From Dipteris shenzhenensis (taxonomy: Eukaryota; Polypodiophyta; Polypodiopsida; Gleicheniales), in assembly GCA_047967505.1 (NCBI GenBank), contig CM106540.1: a DNA stretch of 64,000 nt. One strand, given 5' to 3'. A program made the translations under genes and the position numbers. Below the pieces are notes generated by a model that made no database searches, was not told the DNA's origin, and saw only the letters and a list, made by a program, of their open reading frames with translations. This document shows positions 32,101 to 39,325 of this stretch, piece after piece (position 1 is the first letter of the stretch; every line of letters starts with the position of its first letter).

Positions 32101-34505
32101 CAACCTCTACGTCTGATGTGGGAAATGTGTGAGATGCCATAATGAAGCTTCATTAAGGAAGGGTCAATGACCATGATGGTTTCCAAACTGGATACCTTAG
32201 ACATGGTTGGGGGACCTTGGCTCCCATTTTGGACTGGGAGAAAGCGATTTAAATTGCGACCGTCCTCGTGAATGGCTGACTGGACATTGTTTACACCTTG
32301 TGCTCAATTTGGGACAACAGCCAGAAAGCTCCTCGGGGGACCGCAGAGCATCGTGTGCAATTTTGCAAGGCTTGGCCTGCAGATACTTTTTATGCTCATT
32401 GATCAAAACATCTGCTAGTTGTAAAGTGACCAACTCCAGCTGTTAGGGTTTTCTCCAAGGCTACCTTGGAACCTTCACAGAAAACTACATTGTGCCAAAC
32501 TTTTCTTGTTTCAAAATACTCTAATGGGTAAGTTATGCCCCTGGCTAACTAGGTTTAACTTGTAGCTAACGATGCCGAGGGGAAACCTTACGTGAGTTGG
32601 ATAATAATTAAACGTCTTAAGGGAAATCTGCCATGTACAATCAGGGTGGAATTGTTGCACATGGAGTGAGAGATGGTACACTGTACGGGCTTGTAGTGAA
32701 GCAACTTGATAGAGCACTATGCCAAACATGTTTGACGTCTTGGGCAAGCGATGCGAAAGGGACATTCACAATTTGGCATCTTTTACCTTGGTCTTGAATC
32801 TTGTTTCGAACTTTCTGGTTCCTCCAGCGCTATCAGCGGCAATGGCTGCTTTGATGCTTTCACGCACTGGGGGGGGGGAGAATTTGGCAGCATGCATGTG
32901 CACCATGTTATTTTGCTGTCTCCCAGACCACTTCATCTTTGTCCTGCATAGTCCACTTGCGTTGCCCTTTTCTTGTTGTTGCTGATGAGTATGGGGAACT
33001 CATCAGAGCTAGTGTCATGAATAGTGGAGATGGAGCTCAGCTTTTGCAGGGAGGCACTGGGGACCCACGTTTTGGTCTGCCTGAATGAATGCCACACTTT
33101 CAGGTGCTCATCAGTATGACAGGCAGATGACTGCCCATCCTTGGACCTCTTCAAGGGGCGGGTCGTGATTGTACTGTAAGCCAGACTTTTATTGGCCTGC
33201 CCTAGTTGTTATGTTTGCTTTACTTACTAATTGTGAATCCAGAAATAGAAATCTATCATAATGTCAAGTATATCCCTTTTTAGATTGGAAATATTATGTT
33301 GTAATGCTGTCATATTGACCTATCGGATTACTTTGGTCAATTACTTCACTTTTGCAAATAAAGAAGTGGAAGTGAGAAATGTATCATAATGTGAAGTAAA
33401 CCCTCTTTCACATTGGAAATGTTATATACTAATGTATGTTTGTGAAATAAAGTGTTCAGCTGAGAGTACTTGAGATGTGGTTTTAAGTGTAAATATTGAG
33501 TTCCTTCAACAAGACCATTTTACAGAAAGTAGTTTGTTTTTATTATGTACGTAGTATCTTACCCAGGAAAGCACAATCAGCAGTCCTAGAATAAGCGGAA
33601 AGTCTTAAAGAACTATTAGCTATGTCTGCAATGTTGTAATGTGATATTTCAAATTCTAACACTGCAAGCTCGTAAAGTCTTTAAGAACTATTAGCTATGT
33701 CTGCAACTTTGTAAAGTGATTCTCACAATGACTTCAAATTCTACCACTGCAAGTTCATACTCTATGTATAGTGTGGCAACTGGACTTGACCTTTACAAAG
33801 CTAACCACTTTGCACCATTTTTGGATGGCAGATCTGGGAGAGAAATAATGAAACTGAATTTCTCATATCAGTCCTTCCTGCTCCTTTTTTGGTTTTTTAT
33901 ATGGGTTAAAACAGTATATGATGAATTTAGGTCCAGTCGCATGGTTAGCTATATGTTTCTTCTTGTCTGTGCTTCTTATGTGTGGCTGGACTAGAGGAGG
34001 CTTTTGGATCCAATATATACATCAGCCATCCTGTCATACTGAGCTTCATGTATTGCTTAACAATCCTCCCTTTGTCTTGCAGAGCCAGCATATGCAGCAT
34101 CAGCTTGCAATGTTTTTCCGTGATGAGCTCCTTTCATGGTCTTGGAGAAGGCCTCCAGGTGTGCCAGTAGCACCTGCTGCCGGAGGACTAGGGTCAGCTG
34201 AATTAAAACAAAGAGTGACAGCTAATATTGACCAGGTCATGACACGGATCAAAAACATTGCTCCACAGACTTTTCCAGAGGAGGTAAGAACCATTTTGTG
34301 TTGGAAGGCTGATATGTAGTCGTGGAGGTTCACATCCATCTAAGATACATTTAAGATTTTTTTGTTTTGTTCGAAACTTTCTCAGGACGAGAATACATCA
34401 GAACCTCTACAATCGGTACAGCAAGGAGTGACAGATTTGGTGGAGGCAGCTTTGCGGCCCAGAAACCTTTGTATGATGGATCCAACGTGGCATCCATGGT
34501 TTTGA
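1522..34505 (+). CDS. TRA1: TRA1/TRRAP-like PIKK pseudokinase, 3' part (17 exons)
   Basis: Joined exons: 1522-1740, 1912-2133, 2264-2959, 4046-4309, 4410-4766, 4912-5318, 5469-5898, 6034-7335, 19646-19906, 20002-20292, 20401-20865, 21130-21561, 22054-22332, 24599-24998, 25183-25331, 34083-34283, 34386-34505. They total 6,495 bp and 2,164 residues. Known role of the family: a huge scaffold that binds transcription activators and brings SAGA/NuA4 histone acetyltransferases to promoters in the nucleus. Order seen: helical HEAT-like repeats (residues 1-850 of this part), FAT domain (about 870-1500), a linker, a PI3K-like domain (about 1780-2100) and a FATC tail ending in DPTWHPWF. The kinase centre is degenerate: GGRSPNKILF stands where active PIKKs have a G-D-R-H-x-x-N loop, and NDFH stands in place of DFG, as expected for TRRAP-type pseudokinases. 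Roughly 1,700 N-terminal residues are outside the window. Transposons fill several introns, but no exon is visibly damaged. Confidence 0.96.
1912..2133 (+). CDS. TRA1: TRA1 exon e2
   Basis: 74 codons, phase 0. It contains the strongly TRRAP-like string LVHHRKELIKFGWNHLKRE and ends with APEKIILQ before a gtgggc donor. The exon joins in frame to e3 (VFVALLRT). Confidence 0.93.
2264..2959 (+). CDS. TRA1: TRA1 exon e3 with basic, low-complexity linker
   Basis: 232 codons, phase 0, donor agg|gtgagt. The first half is conserved HEAT repeat (QALDVLMPALPRRL, LVRHSDLFYSCRAQFVPQM). The second half (roughly 2640-2900) is a Gly/Ser/Asn-rich linker with KRTSEAAG and ISKRVKTE, a spacing that could act as a bipartite nuclear-localisation signal (inference). 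It then returns to helix at NAAMEEMIINFLIR. Confidence 0.93.
2960..4045 (+). other. TRA1 intron 3 (1.09 kb), no element recognised
   Basis: GT-AG intron (gtgagt ... tttgcag). It is T-rich with no coding pattern and no repeat that I can recognise. Confidence 0.7.
4046..4309 (+). CDS. TRA1: TRA1 exon e4
   Basis: 88 codons, phase 0. VALVTEPKDKEMAAMYKQAL through LFVRNNVQHIIQ, followed by a gtgaga donor. HEAT-type helices. Confidence 0.92.
4410..4766 (+). CDS. TRA1: TRA1 exon e5
   Basis: 119 codons, phase 0. LLEPCFNSKLPDIGKSLCTL through SALGRQ. Acceptor is ctacag|ctg, donor is caa|gtaggc. Confidence 0.92.
4912..5318 (+). CDS. TRA1: TRA1 exon e6
   Basis: 407 bp, beginning DHRSDPEAAANAARLMAELG after a tgtag acceptor and ending in the split Lys codon aa|g at LYRLCSDTTK. 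I chose the donor GTTAGT at 5319 because it joins K to YPLTARQE in the next exon with no frame break. The 150-bp intron itself stays open as a reading frame, so an ORF caller would wrongly read through it. Confidence 0.88.
5469..5898 (+). CDS. TRA1: TRA1 exon e7
   Basis: 430 bp, starting with the third base of the split Lys codon. It carries the highly conserved strings YPLTARQEIFQNVERRFMLG and LHQDWEALSDVFWLKQGLDL. It ends at ARFLNDMSKLQ with donor cag|gtaatg. Confidence 0.93.
6034..7335 (+). CDS. TRA1: TRA1 exon e8, start of the FAT domain
   Basis: 434 codons, phase 0, the longest exon here. It reads VADLVIPLRELAHTDANVAY through KMYGYLTMDVQ. Strings such as KTYNAWHIAISLLE, LGQWEILAEFGK and ETWRLRTPNEWDELTVWYD are the TPR-like helices of the FAT domain. 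The exon ends at cag|gtattt, the donor of the 12.3-kb intron. Confidence 0.96.
7690..8530 (+). mobile_element. Possible non-LTR retroposon 3' tail ending in (CTTT)n
   Basis: An open frame at 7698-8240 (Arg/His-rich, no family recognised) is followed by non-coding sequence that ends in caataatacac plus a CTTT microsatellite (about 8502-8526). This layout resembles the 3' end of a LINE or SINE. A second tail-like end follows at 8580-8725. No reverse transcriptase is visible, so this is only a suggestion. Confidence 0.3.
8580..8725 (+). mobile_element. Second retroposon-like 3' tail with (CTTT)n
   Basis: About 145 bp ending in attaataaaattttatttc plus a few CTTT units (about 8705-8722), similar in layout to the tail at 8530. 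It may be a SINE-like fragment. No coding capacity. Confidence 0.25.
8783..8787. repeat. Target-site duplication, left copy (CTCAG)
   Basis: CTCAG directly precedes the 5' LTR and recurs exactly after the 3' LTR at 15484-15488. A 5-bp duplication is normal for gypsy integrases. Confidence 0.93.
8788..9308 (+). repeat. Chromovirus 5' LTR (521 bp)
   Basis: Begins TG and ends CA. It differs from the 3' LTR at five positions, all transitions. It contains a TATA box. The same short open frame appears in both LTRs, which I take as chance. Confidence 0.95.
8950..8956 (+). promoter_or_regulatory. LTR TATA box
   Basis: TATAAAA inside the 5' LTR, with an identical copy in the 3' LTR at 15125-15131. 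It is the likely core promoter for the genomic RNA, with transcription expected about 30 bp downstream (inference). Confidence 0.6.
9311..9322 (+). promoter_or_regulatory. Primer-binding site, initiator Met tRNA type
   Basis: TGGTATCAGAGC lies 2 bp after the 5' LTR. It matches the usual plant retrotransposon PBS complementary to the 3' end of initiator methionine tRNA. Confidence 0.93.
9719..9805 (+). repeat. Duplicated paired hairpins in the chromovirus leader
   Basis: Two direct copies (9719-9759 and 9764-9805), each made of two back-to-back inverted repeats. The first pairs ggtgctttttc with gaaaaagcacc; the second pairs cccctccaa with ttggagggg. The second copy has one extra A in the first hairpin and a T-to-C change in the second loop. 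Placement in the untranslated leader between PBS and gag is where packaging or dimerisation structures occur in this class (inference). Confidence 0.8.
9990..10195 (+). repeat. Leader tract rich in CCGTACAG and CTGC repeats
   Basis: About 200 bp of GC-rich leader in which cgtacag/ctgtacg and cagc motifs recur many times on both strands (for example 10027-10034, 10051-10058 and 10183-10190). It differs sharply in composition from the AT-rich intron. No function can be assigned. Confidence 0.6.
10369..12966 (+). pseudogene. Chromovirus gag-protease-RT segment, ending at an in-frame TAG
   Basis: Starts at the first ATG after the leader (MSDAPNPEF) and runs 865 codons to TAG at 12964-12966. Retrotransposon gag region: residues about 90-270. 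CCHC zinc knuckle CFYCEERGHTKNEC: residues 316-329. Protease: residues around 400, with FDPASSHNF in which the catalytic triplet reads D-P-A, whereas most relatives have a Gly in third place. Reverse transcriptase: about 590-830, with KIDLRTGYHQI, LPFGLTNAPATFQQ and the catalytic FLDD at 751-754. The TAG interrupts the frame between RT and RNase H, and the same frame continues after it. Gag and pol share one frame with no frameshift site, as in many plant chromoviruses. Confidence 0.93.
12967..13851 (+). pseudogene. Chromovirus RNase H and integrase zinc-finger segment
   Basis: The same frame resumes after the TAG at 12964 and runs to a second TAG at 13849-13851. RNase H shows LEADASDYAIGAAL, the acidic ESKKLDDTQYRW and LTDHQSIKYV. 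It is followed by the HHCC zinc-binding domain of integrase (CHDAPSAGHPGIHRT ... CRVCQ). An internal ATG lies at 12988, but nothing suggests separate initiation. The break before the integrase core would separate it from RT. Confidence 0.92.
13852..14949 (+). pseudogene. Chromovirus integrase core, GPY/F and chromodomain segment
   Basis: Continues in the same frame to the natural stop TAG at 14947-14949. The integrase core carries D (SMDFITGLP), D (IVSDRDSKFTS) and E (DGSTEKVNQ), consistent with the D,D-35-E triad. A GPY/F module follows (SPRYCGPFKVIKRIGP, HPVFHVSRLK). The C-terminus is a chromodomain (about 14784-14930: ILEFRERQIR, EYKIKWKDRVEEDATWE). In chromoviruses this domain guides insertion toward marked chromatin. 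Confidence 0.93.
14950..14962 (+). promoter_or_regulatory. Polypurine tract
   Basis: aggagggggagta lies directly before the 3' LTR and directly after the pol stop codon, the expected plus-strand primer position. Confidence 0.85.
14963..15483 (+). repeat. Chromovirus 3' LTR (521 bp)
   Basis: Same length as the 5' LTR. Relative to the 5' copy there are five changes: A to G, C to T, A to G, C to T and T to C. Confidence 0.95.
15484..15488. repeat. Target-site duplication, right copy (CTCAG)
   Basis: Exact repeat of 8783-8787. Confidence 0.93.
15489..16640. other. Unassigned intronic sequence
   Basis: Mixed composition, no coding pattern that I recognise and no repeat structure. It could be non-coding parts of the decayed elements next to it. 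Confidence 0.5.
16645..17065 (+). mobile_element. Decayed Ty3/gypsy RT/RNase H fragment
   Basis: In pieces it reads like the end of a gypsy RT and the start of RNase H: EHFEIVATM, EALYLGHIVTKDQ, DPAKIQAIQNW, then (with stops) a degraded RSFLG-type region and VPFLVEKQIKESF. There are several stops, and the best frame changes more than once. It is in sense orientation and is truncated on both sides; its right end meets an antisense copia fragment near 17070-17090. It is older than the chromovirus. Confidence 0.8.
17085..19290 (-). mobile_element. Antisense Ty1/copia relic (protease region to RT)
   Basis: Read on the minus strand from 19290 down: a protease-like area; a GAG-pre-integrase motif DTHLWHEHFGHLNY (about 18700-18770); integrase core pieces (FAATVKNESRHKLL, MPYTPHQ, VVERKNW); an integrase C-terminal part near 18000-18150; and the start of RT (NGTWELCDLPS, KWSYKCARKDDGSVDRY, LYSLKQAPQA near 17100). 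Frameshifts and stops are frequent and no LTR is seen. It is truncated within RT where it meets the gypsy relic. Confidence 0.88.
19291..19645 (+). other. End of intron 8, no element seen
   Basis: T-rich sequence leading to the acceptor tttacag at 19645. Confidence 0.6.
19646..19906 (+). CDS. TRA1: TRA1 exon e9 (FAT)
   Basis: 87 codons, phase 0. EAFVKIREQAKAHLEMKGEL through LPKGWISWGNYCDQ, donor cag|gtaccc. It continues the FAT domain directly across the 12.3-kb intron. Confidence 0.95.
20002..20292 (+). CDS. TRA1: TRA1 exon e10 (FAT)
   Basis: 97 codons, phase 0. VYKETGEELWLEYAVSCLLQ, HWVWLSWIPQLLLSLQRPEA and LLKLAGVYPQ. The donor is cag|GTCCTG, which departs from the GTRAGT consensus. The choice rests on the continuous VYPQ/ALYYWLRT join. 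Confidence 0.92.
20401..20865 (+). CDS. TRA1: TRA1 exon e11 (FAT end and disordered linker)
   Basis: 155 codons, phase 0. It begins ALYYWLRTFLLERRDVA and passes into a Gly/Ala/Asn/Gln-rich, probably disordered linker (about 20510-20760). It returns to helix at FEAAKDIMEVLRTKHPNLAG. Donor is gag|gtagct. Confidence 0.93.
21130..21561 (+). CDS. TRA1: TRA1 exon e12
   Basis: 144 codons, phase 0. VMLTEIGARFVPLPEERLLA through DIEVPGQYFNDQ, donor cag|gtaaat. This is the region between FAT and kinase-like domains. Confidence 0.94.
22054..22332 (+). CDS. TRA1: TRA1 exon e13 (PI3K-like N-lobe)
   Basis: 93 codons, phase 0. EVAPDHTVKLDRIGADVPIV, SHRRLTMIGSDGSQCHFIVQ and HTPIIIPVWPQ, donor caa|gtaatt. 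The N-lobe of the PIKK-type domain. The usual ATP-binding Lys string is not evident. Confidence 0.94.
23091..23118. repeat. (CT)n microsatellite
   Basis: About 28 bp of pure CT dinucleotides. Confidence 0.9.
23533..23740. repeat. Purine-rich GTAGAG minisatellite
   Basis: About 208 bp made of variants of gtagag, ggtagagtagag and ggtagagga, with all purines plus spaced T on the + strand. Degenerate unit of 5-7 bp with a higher-order period of 20-30 bp. Confidence 0.9.
23945..23972. repeat. (CT)n-polyC tract
   Basis: CT dinucleotides followed by about 14 C residues. Confidence 0.85.
24599..24998 (+). CDS. TRA1: TRA1 exon e14 (pseudokinase core)
   Basis: 400 bp, ending one base into a Gly codon. 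It begins VRLVEDDLMYSTFGEVYEIN. The C-lobe is clear (LALSGFMSYMLQIGGRSPNK), but the catalytic Asp and His of active PIKKs are absent, and NDFHP stands where DFG would be. Donor is g|gtaggt. Confidence 0.95.
25183..25331 (+). CDS. TRA1: TRA1 exon e15
   Basis: 149 bp, completing the split Gly codon: YDGNGMVEFSEPVPFRLTRN, FTPFTVEGLFVSSMCAAAQS, VVAPK. The exon seems to end at aag|GCAAGA, a GC donor. The only nearby GT choice (gtagtt at 25317) is weak and would drop VVAPK. Confidence 0.88.
25672..25707. repeat. (CT)n microsatellite followed by a pyrimidine-rich tract
   Basis: About 35 bp of TC dinucleotides. From 25707 to about 25950 the + strand stays C/T-rich with recurring ctctaccc and cccctg words. 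Confidence 0.85.
26094..26129. repeat. (AG)n microsatellite
   Basis: About 36 bp of GA dinucleotides. Confidence 0.9.
26950..28110 (-). mobile_element. Antisense retrotransposon gag relic
   Basis: On the minus strand from about 28100 down: a Lys-rich stretch (KKSKKPHQKDKKKRK), then FKEGGKSINFVAFNGQYHHI and EKAMQFIKQFDAAFG, which look like plant LTR-retrotransposon gag. A broken continuation follows in other frames to a Lys/Arg-rich end near 27170 and on to about 26950. Frameshifts and stops are frequent. No protease or RT follows, so the element is truncated. Gypsy type is likely but not proven. Confidence 0.6.
28393..29355 (-). mobile_element. Antisense coding remnant upstream of the gag relic, unrecognised
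   Basis: Minus-strand open frames 29355-29086 (MLDGGHLVEGLCTDDTFVF ...) and 28875-28393 (ISRGRSLLLSPCLEYPLAVS ... GETVYIKVVHAIHLLLRD) lie in the same orientation as the gag relic and just upstream of it. They may belong to the same element. I recognise no domain. Confidence 0.35.
29400..33600. other. Intronic stretch without recognised content
   Basis: No coding pattern. A pair of near-identical 27-bp units (30584-30637) and short cactgaaggcga repeats (about 30643-30720) are seen, as is an imperfect duplicated segment (33255-33310 and 33378-33430). Confidence 0.5.
33601..33752. repeat. Two-copy tandem repeat, about 76 bp
   Basis: Two adjacent copies share agaactattagctatgtctg and a following caaattctamcactgcaag segment, with small differences. 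Confidence 0.8.
34083..34283 (+). CDS. TRA1: TRA1 exon e16
   Basis: 67 codons, phase 0. SQHMQHQLAMFFRDELLSWS through NIAPQTFPEE, donor gag|gtaaga. It is the C-terminal part of the PI3K-like domain and the stretch that leads to FATC. Confidence 0.95.
34386..34505 (+). CDS. TRA1: TRA1 exon e17 (FATC and stop)
   Basis: 39 codons plus TGA at 34503-34505. DENTSEPLQSVQQGVTDLVE ... LCMMDPTWHPWF. The final aromatic WHPWF is the expected end of a TRRAP-type FATC domain, so the natural C-terminus is present. Confidence 0.96.
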   Translation, partial: DENTSEPLQSVQQGVTDLVEAALRPRNLCMMDPTWHPWF

Positions 34506-34858
34506 GTTTATGTAGGTACTATACTGTTTTGAAAAGAGGTATTGTACTTATTCCCAACTAACTGGATGAGTTAGTTCCTTAATGTTGTATAATACATGAA
34601 AAATGGCTTGTTAAAAGAAAACTGTTGGGGTGATGCAGGGAAATACGATGTTGCACGAGATATAGAACCCTGATCACAACGAGGGCTCATATACACAGAA
34701 AGGGTACCATGTCAGCATAGGTAGGGGTGAGCACACAATCGCTTGTTAGTAGAGGAGCATGTTAACATGGAGAAAACTTGTAACTTCAGGCATTTGATCA
34801 CTCATTATGATTCAATCATTTTCTTGTATATTGTGCCTAGACCTTGTTTCTTCTCTCT

Positions 34859-34864
34859 AATAAA
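34859..34864 (+). terminator. Possible TRA1 polyadenylation signal
   Basis: AATAAA 354 bp after the stop codon. Plausible only by position and motif; plant signals are loose. Confidence 0.35.
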
Positions 34865-37800
34865 AGCAAATCACTCCCATGGAGTTTGTGTATATATATC
34901 ATTATTATCAAATTACATCTTTGAGGTTTAATATTTCCTTAAAGGATCATATAAAGAAAAAAAAGAGTACCACACGTGTTAGATTCTCTCTTTTAAAGGC
35001 CATTTTTTGGCCTAGGATGCAATTGGGATTGTTTTTCATACGATTTTCGAATTCTCTCCTCCTTCCATGTAAGTTTTACTGTTGCTCCTCTCTTCCCATG
35101 ATTTTACTTATCTTCTTGCTCTTCCTTGGAAGCTTTTTTATCCCCTTTTGCCTGGTTCCCTTCATATGCAAATGACTCTCATCTATTTTAGTCATGGTCC
35201 CCTAAAATTATATTTTTTATTTCTTCATTCTTGCCTCTGCCTCTGCCTCTCCTCTATACTTCTCTTGTACATCCATCTAAGCTTCCCATGATTTTGTATT
35301 GTAATATTGGGGCTTTGACAAGTACAACATGATTCATATCAACATTTAATTGAACACCTTCTCTTTTTTCGTGTCAAAACTTAGCTATGAAAGACAAGCT
35401 AGGGAATGATATTGTTGCATGGACGCATTTAGCCTATATTATACTTTGAAAGTAATCTAGGTCTTTGAGATTTGTAGGTTCATTAGTTTGCTTGTGAATC
35501 TTATCTTTCAACATGTAGGTAACTAAAGTTGGCCGTGTGATTGAGGCGATCATAATCCCTTAACTTTTCGAACAGGCCAACATACAAGTTCGACTTTTTT
35601 TCAAAAGTGAATAAATTAAACAAAGTTTAATTTAGCTAAGTACAATAATGTTACTTTTAGGGTAGCGTAATTTCTTGTTGTAGCTTTGCCTTAAAAAGTG
35701 CAAGTAAAGTGAAGTGCTTGTCCGATGCTTTGGGTTGAGCTTCGCTATATTGTTTTATTGTTTCATGTATGTTAAGTTTTTGAGCTCACCTTGGCACATA
35801 GAAGTGGCCTTAATCCTAGTCTTGTACCCACATGTATCCCATACCCACCATGCCTATGGCAAGATCCACATTCGAAGTATCGATCAATAAATGCCCCTAG
35901 TGCAAGACGTCATGCCAAAATATAGATATAAGATATGGTTGTATGTATAATGATTGATTCGTATAGTTCTATTATGTAGCAAGGCATGCTACATACTTCT
36001 GAATACATGAATGTCTTGAAAGTGAATTCATTGAAGCTTCTTTCAACAACCATGTACTCTACTAAAGTTGGAAATATGTCCTCGAAAGACTCCTAGTGGT
36101 CACAATCTACGAGAAGTCATCCCAAGGAGGATCCCTTGATTGTGGAGATGTGAGGGGGTGGTTATGCTATCCACAAGGTGGAGGGTCTATGTTTCATGCT
36201 AAGCTTTGGAAGCTTGTTTCAAAAAAGTAGAAGACGATCAAGAGCAAAGTAATGCAGTTAGGGTGCTTTGGTTTTAAAGTCTAGAAGGTTGCTTGCAATG
36301 AGGTTTTTGGAGTTATGAGAAGGCTATCACAAAAATAGTATTGATACTATGTAATGCAACAAATGTTTGTAAAATTTTCCCCAAATATCTCTCTTTTAAA
36401 ACCTGGAATGAAGGGGGAGAGATTTCATCATTGTGTGTGCGTGCGTGCGTTTGTGTGTGGACAACCTAATGAGGTTGTGGAGATTCGTGTTGCTAAGGGC
36501 ACATTGTTAAAAATGTATCTTTGTTTTAAAATAAGTATGGAATTCTTGATCCGTTCTCCCTAACACACCACTAAATTAAATGGCTCTGGCTTTAAAGATG
36601 ATCTTACAAATTATGGGTCTCTAGACTTTGATAAGTTTGATGTTTCCCTTTTAGGGTCGAGGGCTATGGAGCCCACCTCATCTTAACTGTTCACCTTCAA
36701 AGAAAGCTTCATTGGCTATAGGTCAATGGTTCTGAAATCCTAGTAAACCAGATAGAATTCCTTTAGGAGGACATTTAAGCCTAGAGCTTTATTATATGTC
36801 TCATATTTCTCATATAGCTTAGTATCTCCATGGGCTTCTCAAGTCAAGGAACACTTCTAGGCATTCTTCCATGCCTTGTACTCTCTTAGGGACTCTACAT
36901 TTTTCCATGTGTTGAATGATCAAGTTAGTCAATTATCCATGAGGAGTTTAACTAAGTTGTTTAAGGCTCAAGGATTGCTCTTTGAACTTTAAGGCTCAAT
37001 TACTGTACTTTGAACTTAAGGGCTTTGTGGAAGTACTTCCTTGCTATTACCACTTAATGCTAGTTCTAATTCATGTCTCCTCGTCTCTTTCTACCAAACA
37101 TAATCTAAACAAGGACTCGTTGCATGTTCAAGACACAATCAAAGGGATGCTCGTTTTGCATTTAATAGGCCTTCTTCTCGGCTTTTGTGGTCTTTCTTTT
37201 GCTCATTCCTTCTTCTTCAACCAACTATTGATGGCTTTACTCCACCAATTAGTATTGTTGTGGCATGTAGTAAGTTTTTCCACTCGTTGCTTGATAATTT
37301 TAATGTTTCCAATGACTTCCCCATCTTTGAATACGGAAACATCGTCTTGAAGCTAGAGGGTTGCTTGGGTGGCATCTTTGGTTTTCCAATAAATTTCATC
37401 ACACTAGAAGGTTGTCAGTTGTTTAACAATAGTAAATGTACTAGGTTACTCCACCTAAGAGTACACCTCCCTACATGCTTATTTGAGTGATTGAAGGTAT
37501 GAACTAAATCAAACTCAATGGTTTTCCATTTTCAGAGTTTTTCTAAAACATAAATAAAGTGAAAACTTAATGAGAACTATTTACATTATACGAATATCGA
37601 TCACATCATTAAAAGCTTTTAAAGTGATCTCTTGTGTGGTTGTCTATGTGATTGCAATGTTCTCTCCCTGGGCATACAATGCTAGTGGTCTAATCGCCCT
37701 CACTTGATTATCTCAGTATTAACCATTCCCTATTGCACATTGTTTTAATACCTCCTACTCACCTCCTTAATACTTACAAGGGGATTTTCCTCCTCATTAC

Positions 37801-39200
37801 AATCATCCATGCACTAGATGAAAGGGAAAGAACACCATCTTATGGCTCTCGAAATGCTCGACACGGGCTCTTGGCTTACATTGTTTGCATCTGTTACTTA
37901 GATTTCTCAAGCATTGACTCAATGCAAGGAAAGATCAAGCTAACACTTGTGCTTATAGTTGGAATAAGGGCTTTTTCCCACTAGCAGTTAGGTTATGTTA
38001 GTGAGCTTGACATAACTAAAACTGTTAAGTTAAAGTTAACCTTAAAATGGAAATTACATTCCCATTGGTAACCCATTATGTTATGCACTAAGTGGTCTTG
38101 AATAAAACTTTCGGGGTATTTTTTATACAAAATGGTTTATCTCATTGATCCTAAGTCAATTCTTTAAAGTTAAGATCACAATGGATTCTTCTTTTCAAGC
38201 CCTTTCAAACGAGTACCCATGTTCGCATTCCAACTTCTTTCTCTTCTTGAAATTCCTTAAAGTACCTATTTTGAAGGAATTAAATTTACAAACATCTTTA
38301 ACTGGTAGTTAGGAGATTTAACTTAACTACATTCTAAAAATGCTAATGGGAATGCATGCTAATGTGGACACTACCTTAAGAGCCTTAACTAGTGCTCCCT
38401 AACTAGTAATGGGAATAGGCCCTAACTTAACACAACTGTAGCAGTAGTAGCAAAAACTAGCAACCCATAGTAACCACTTATAATATCAACAACTCCCAAA
38501 GTAAGGTCAAAATGCCCACCAACAATCACCAGTCACTTGCAAGTCTCTATGTATTCTTATTCCCCTTCATGTAAGGGGAGCATTGGGCGGTGTGATTCTC
38601 AAACAAGCATGCTCGGGAAATCACCATTTACTTCCCATTGTACCTTTGACCCCATTGTACCACCGTGGGCTTTTAGTTCCTACCTAGTCCCTACCACCTT
38701 ATCTTTCACCCCTAGCAACATCAAGATCCTTTACTTCATGGCTTGCTGATGTATTCAATCTCTCTTGGACTTGGATTACTTAATGTCCACATGGGATAAA
38801 GCTTGAGGAAACTGGGGTCTTATGTCCAAGATGCTACCACAAGTGCTTAGCTTATCAAGGCATTGATACATCAATGAGGTTGGAATGGCATGCATTTAAA
38901 GTGGAAACCTTCGTGGTTTGCATATACAAGTTTAATAGGTGGTTGAGCCATGGTCGCCTCATAACCCTTCTATCCTTTGTGTAGCTTGGGTGGTCATACA
39001 ACTAATTTGATAGTCATTGTTTGTGGCCTAAGAGTTTGTGCTTGGGTTATAGACTTGGATGTTGTGAATTGTCTTTTGGGATTTCTTGGCTACTACCTTC
39101 TCACCTTTCAAATCCGTCATCGGCATACATCACTTAGTTTGATTTGGCAAGCAATCTCCATCCAAGGGTTATAACTCAATGACACTGAGCTACCAAGGGG
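34865..39200. other. Intergenic DNA, no gene recognised
   Basis: AT-rich with short chance open frames. A small GTGC/GT tract lies at 36430-36460. No coding homology, RNA gene or long repeat could be supported. Confidence 0.5.
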
Positions 39201-39235
39201 TGATTGGTTGAATACTCTGTTCCTCCGTGTATTGC

Positions 39236-39325
39236 TCTATCACATGTTGGATGTCCAGATCGTGGTATGTCTATAGTGGATCTATCACATGTTGGATGTC
39301 CAGATCGTGGTATGTCTATAGTGGA
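39236..39325. repeat. Exact 45-bp tandem duplication
   Basis: 39236-39280 and 39281-39325 are identical. 45 bp is a multiple of three, so open frames pass through it, but nothing shows that it is coding. Confidence 0.95.

Larger units (their letters stand above)
25332..34082 (+). other. TRA1 intron 15 (8.75 kb), apparent GC-AG
   Basis: Starts GCAAGA and ends tcttgcag. It contains microsatellites, pyrimidine-rich tracts, an antisense retroelement gag relic, and several kilobases (29400-33700) in which I recognise no coding sequence. Confidence 0.75.

Noticed and set aside
37185-37490. 101-codon open frame in the 37-kb region
   Set aside because: AT-rich chance frame with overlapping open frames in other phases and no motif.
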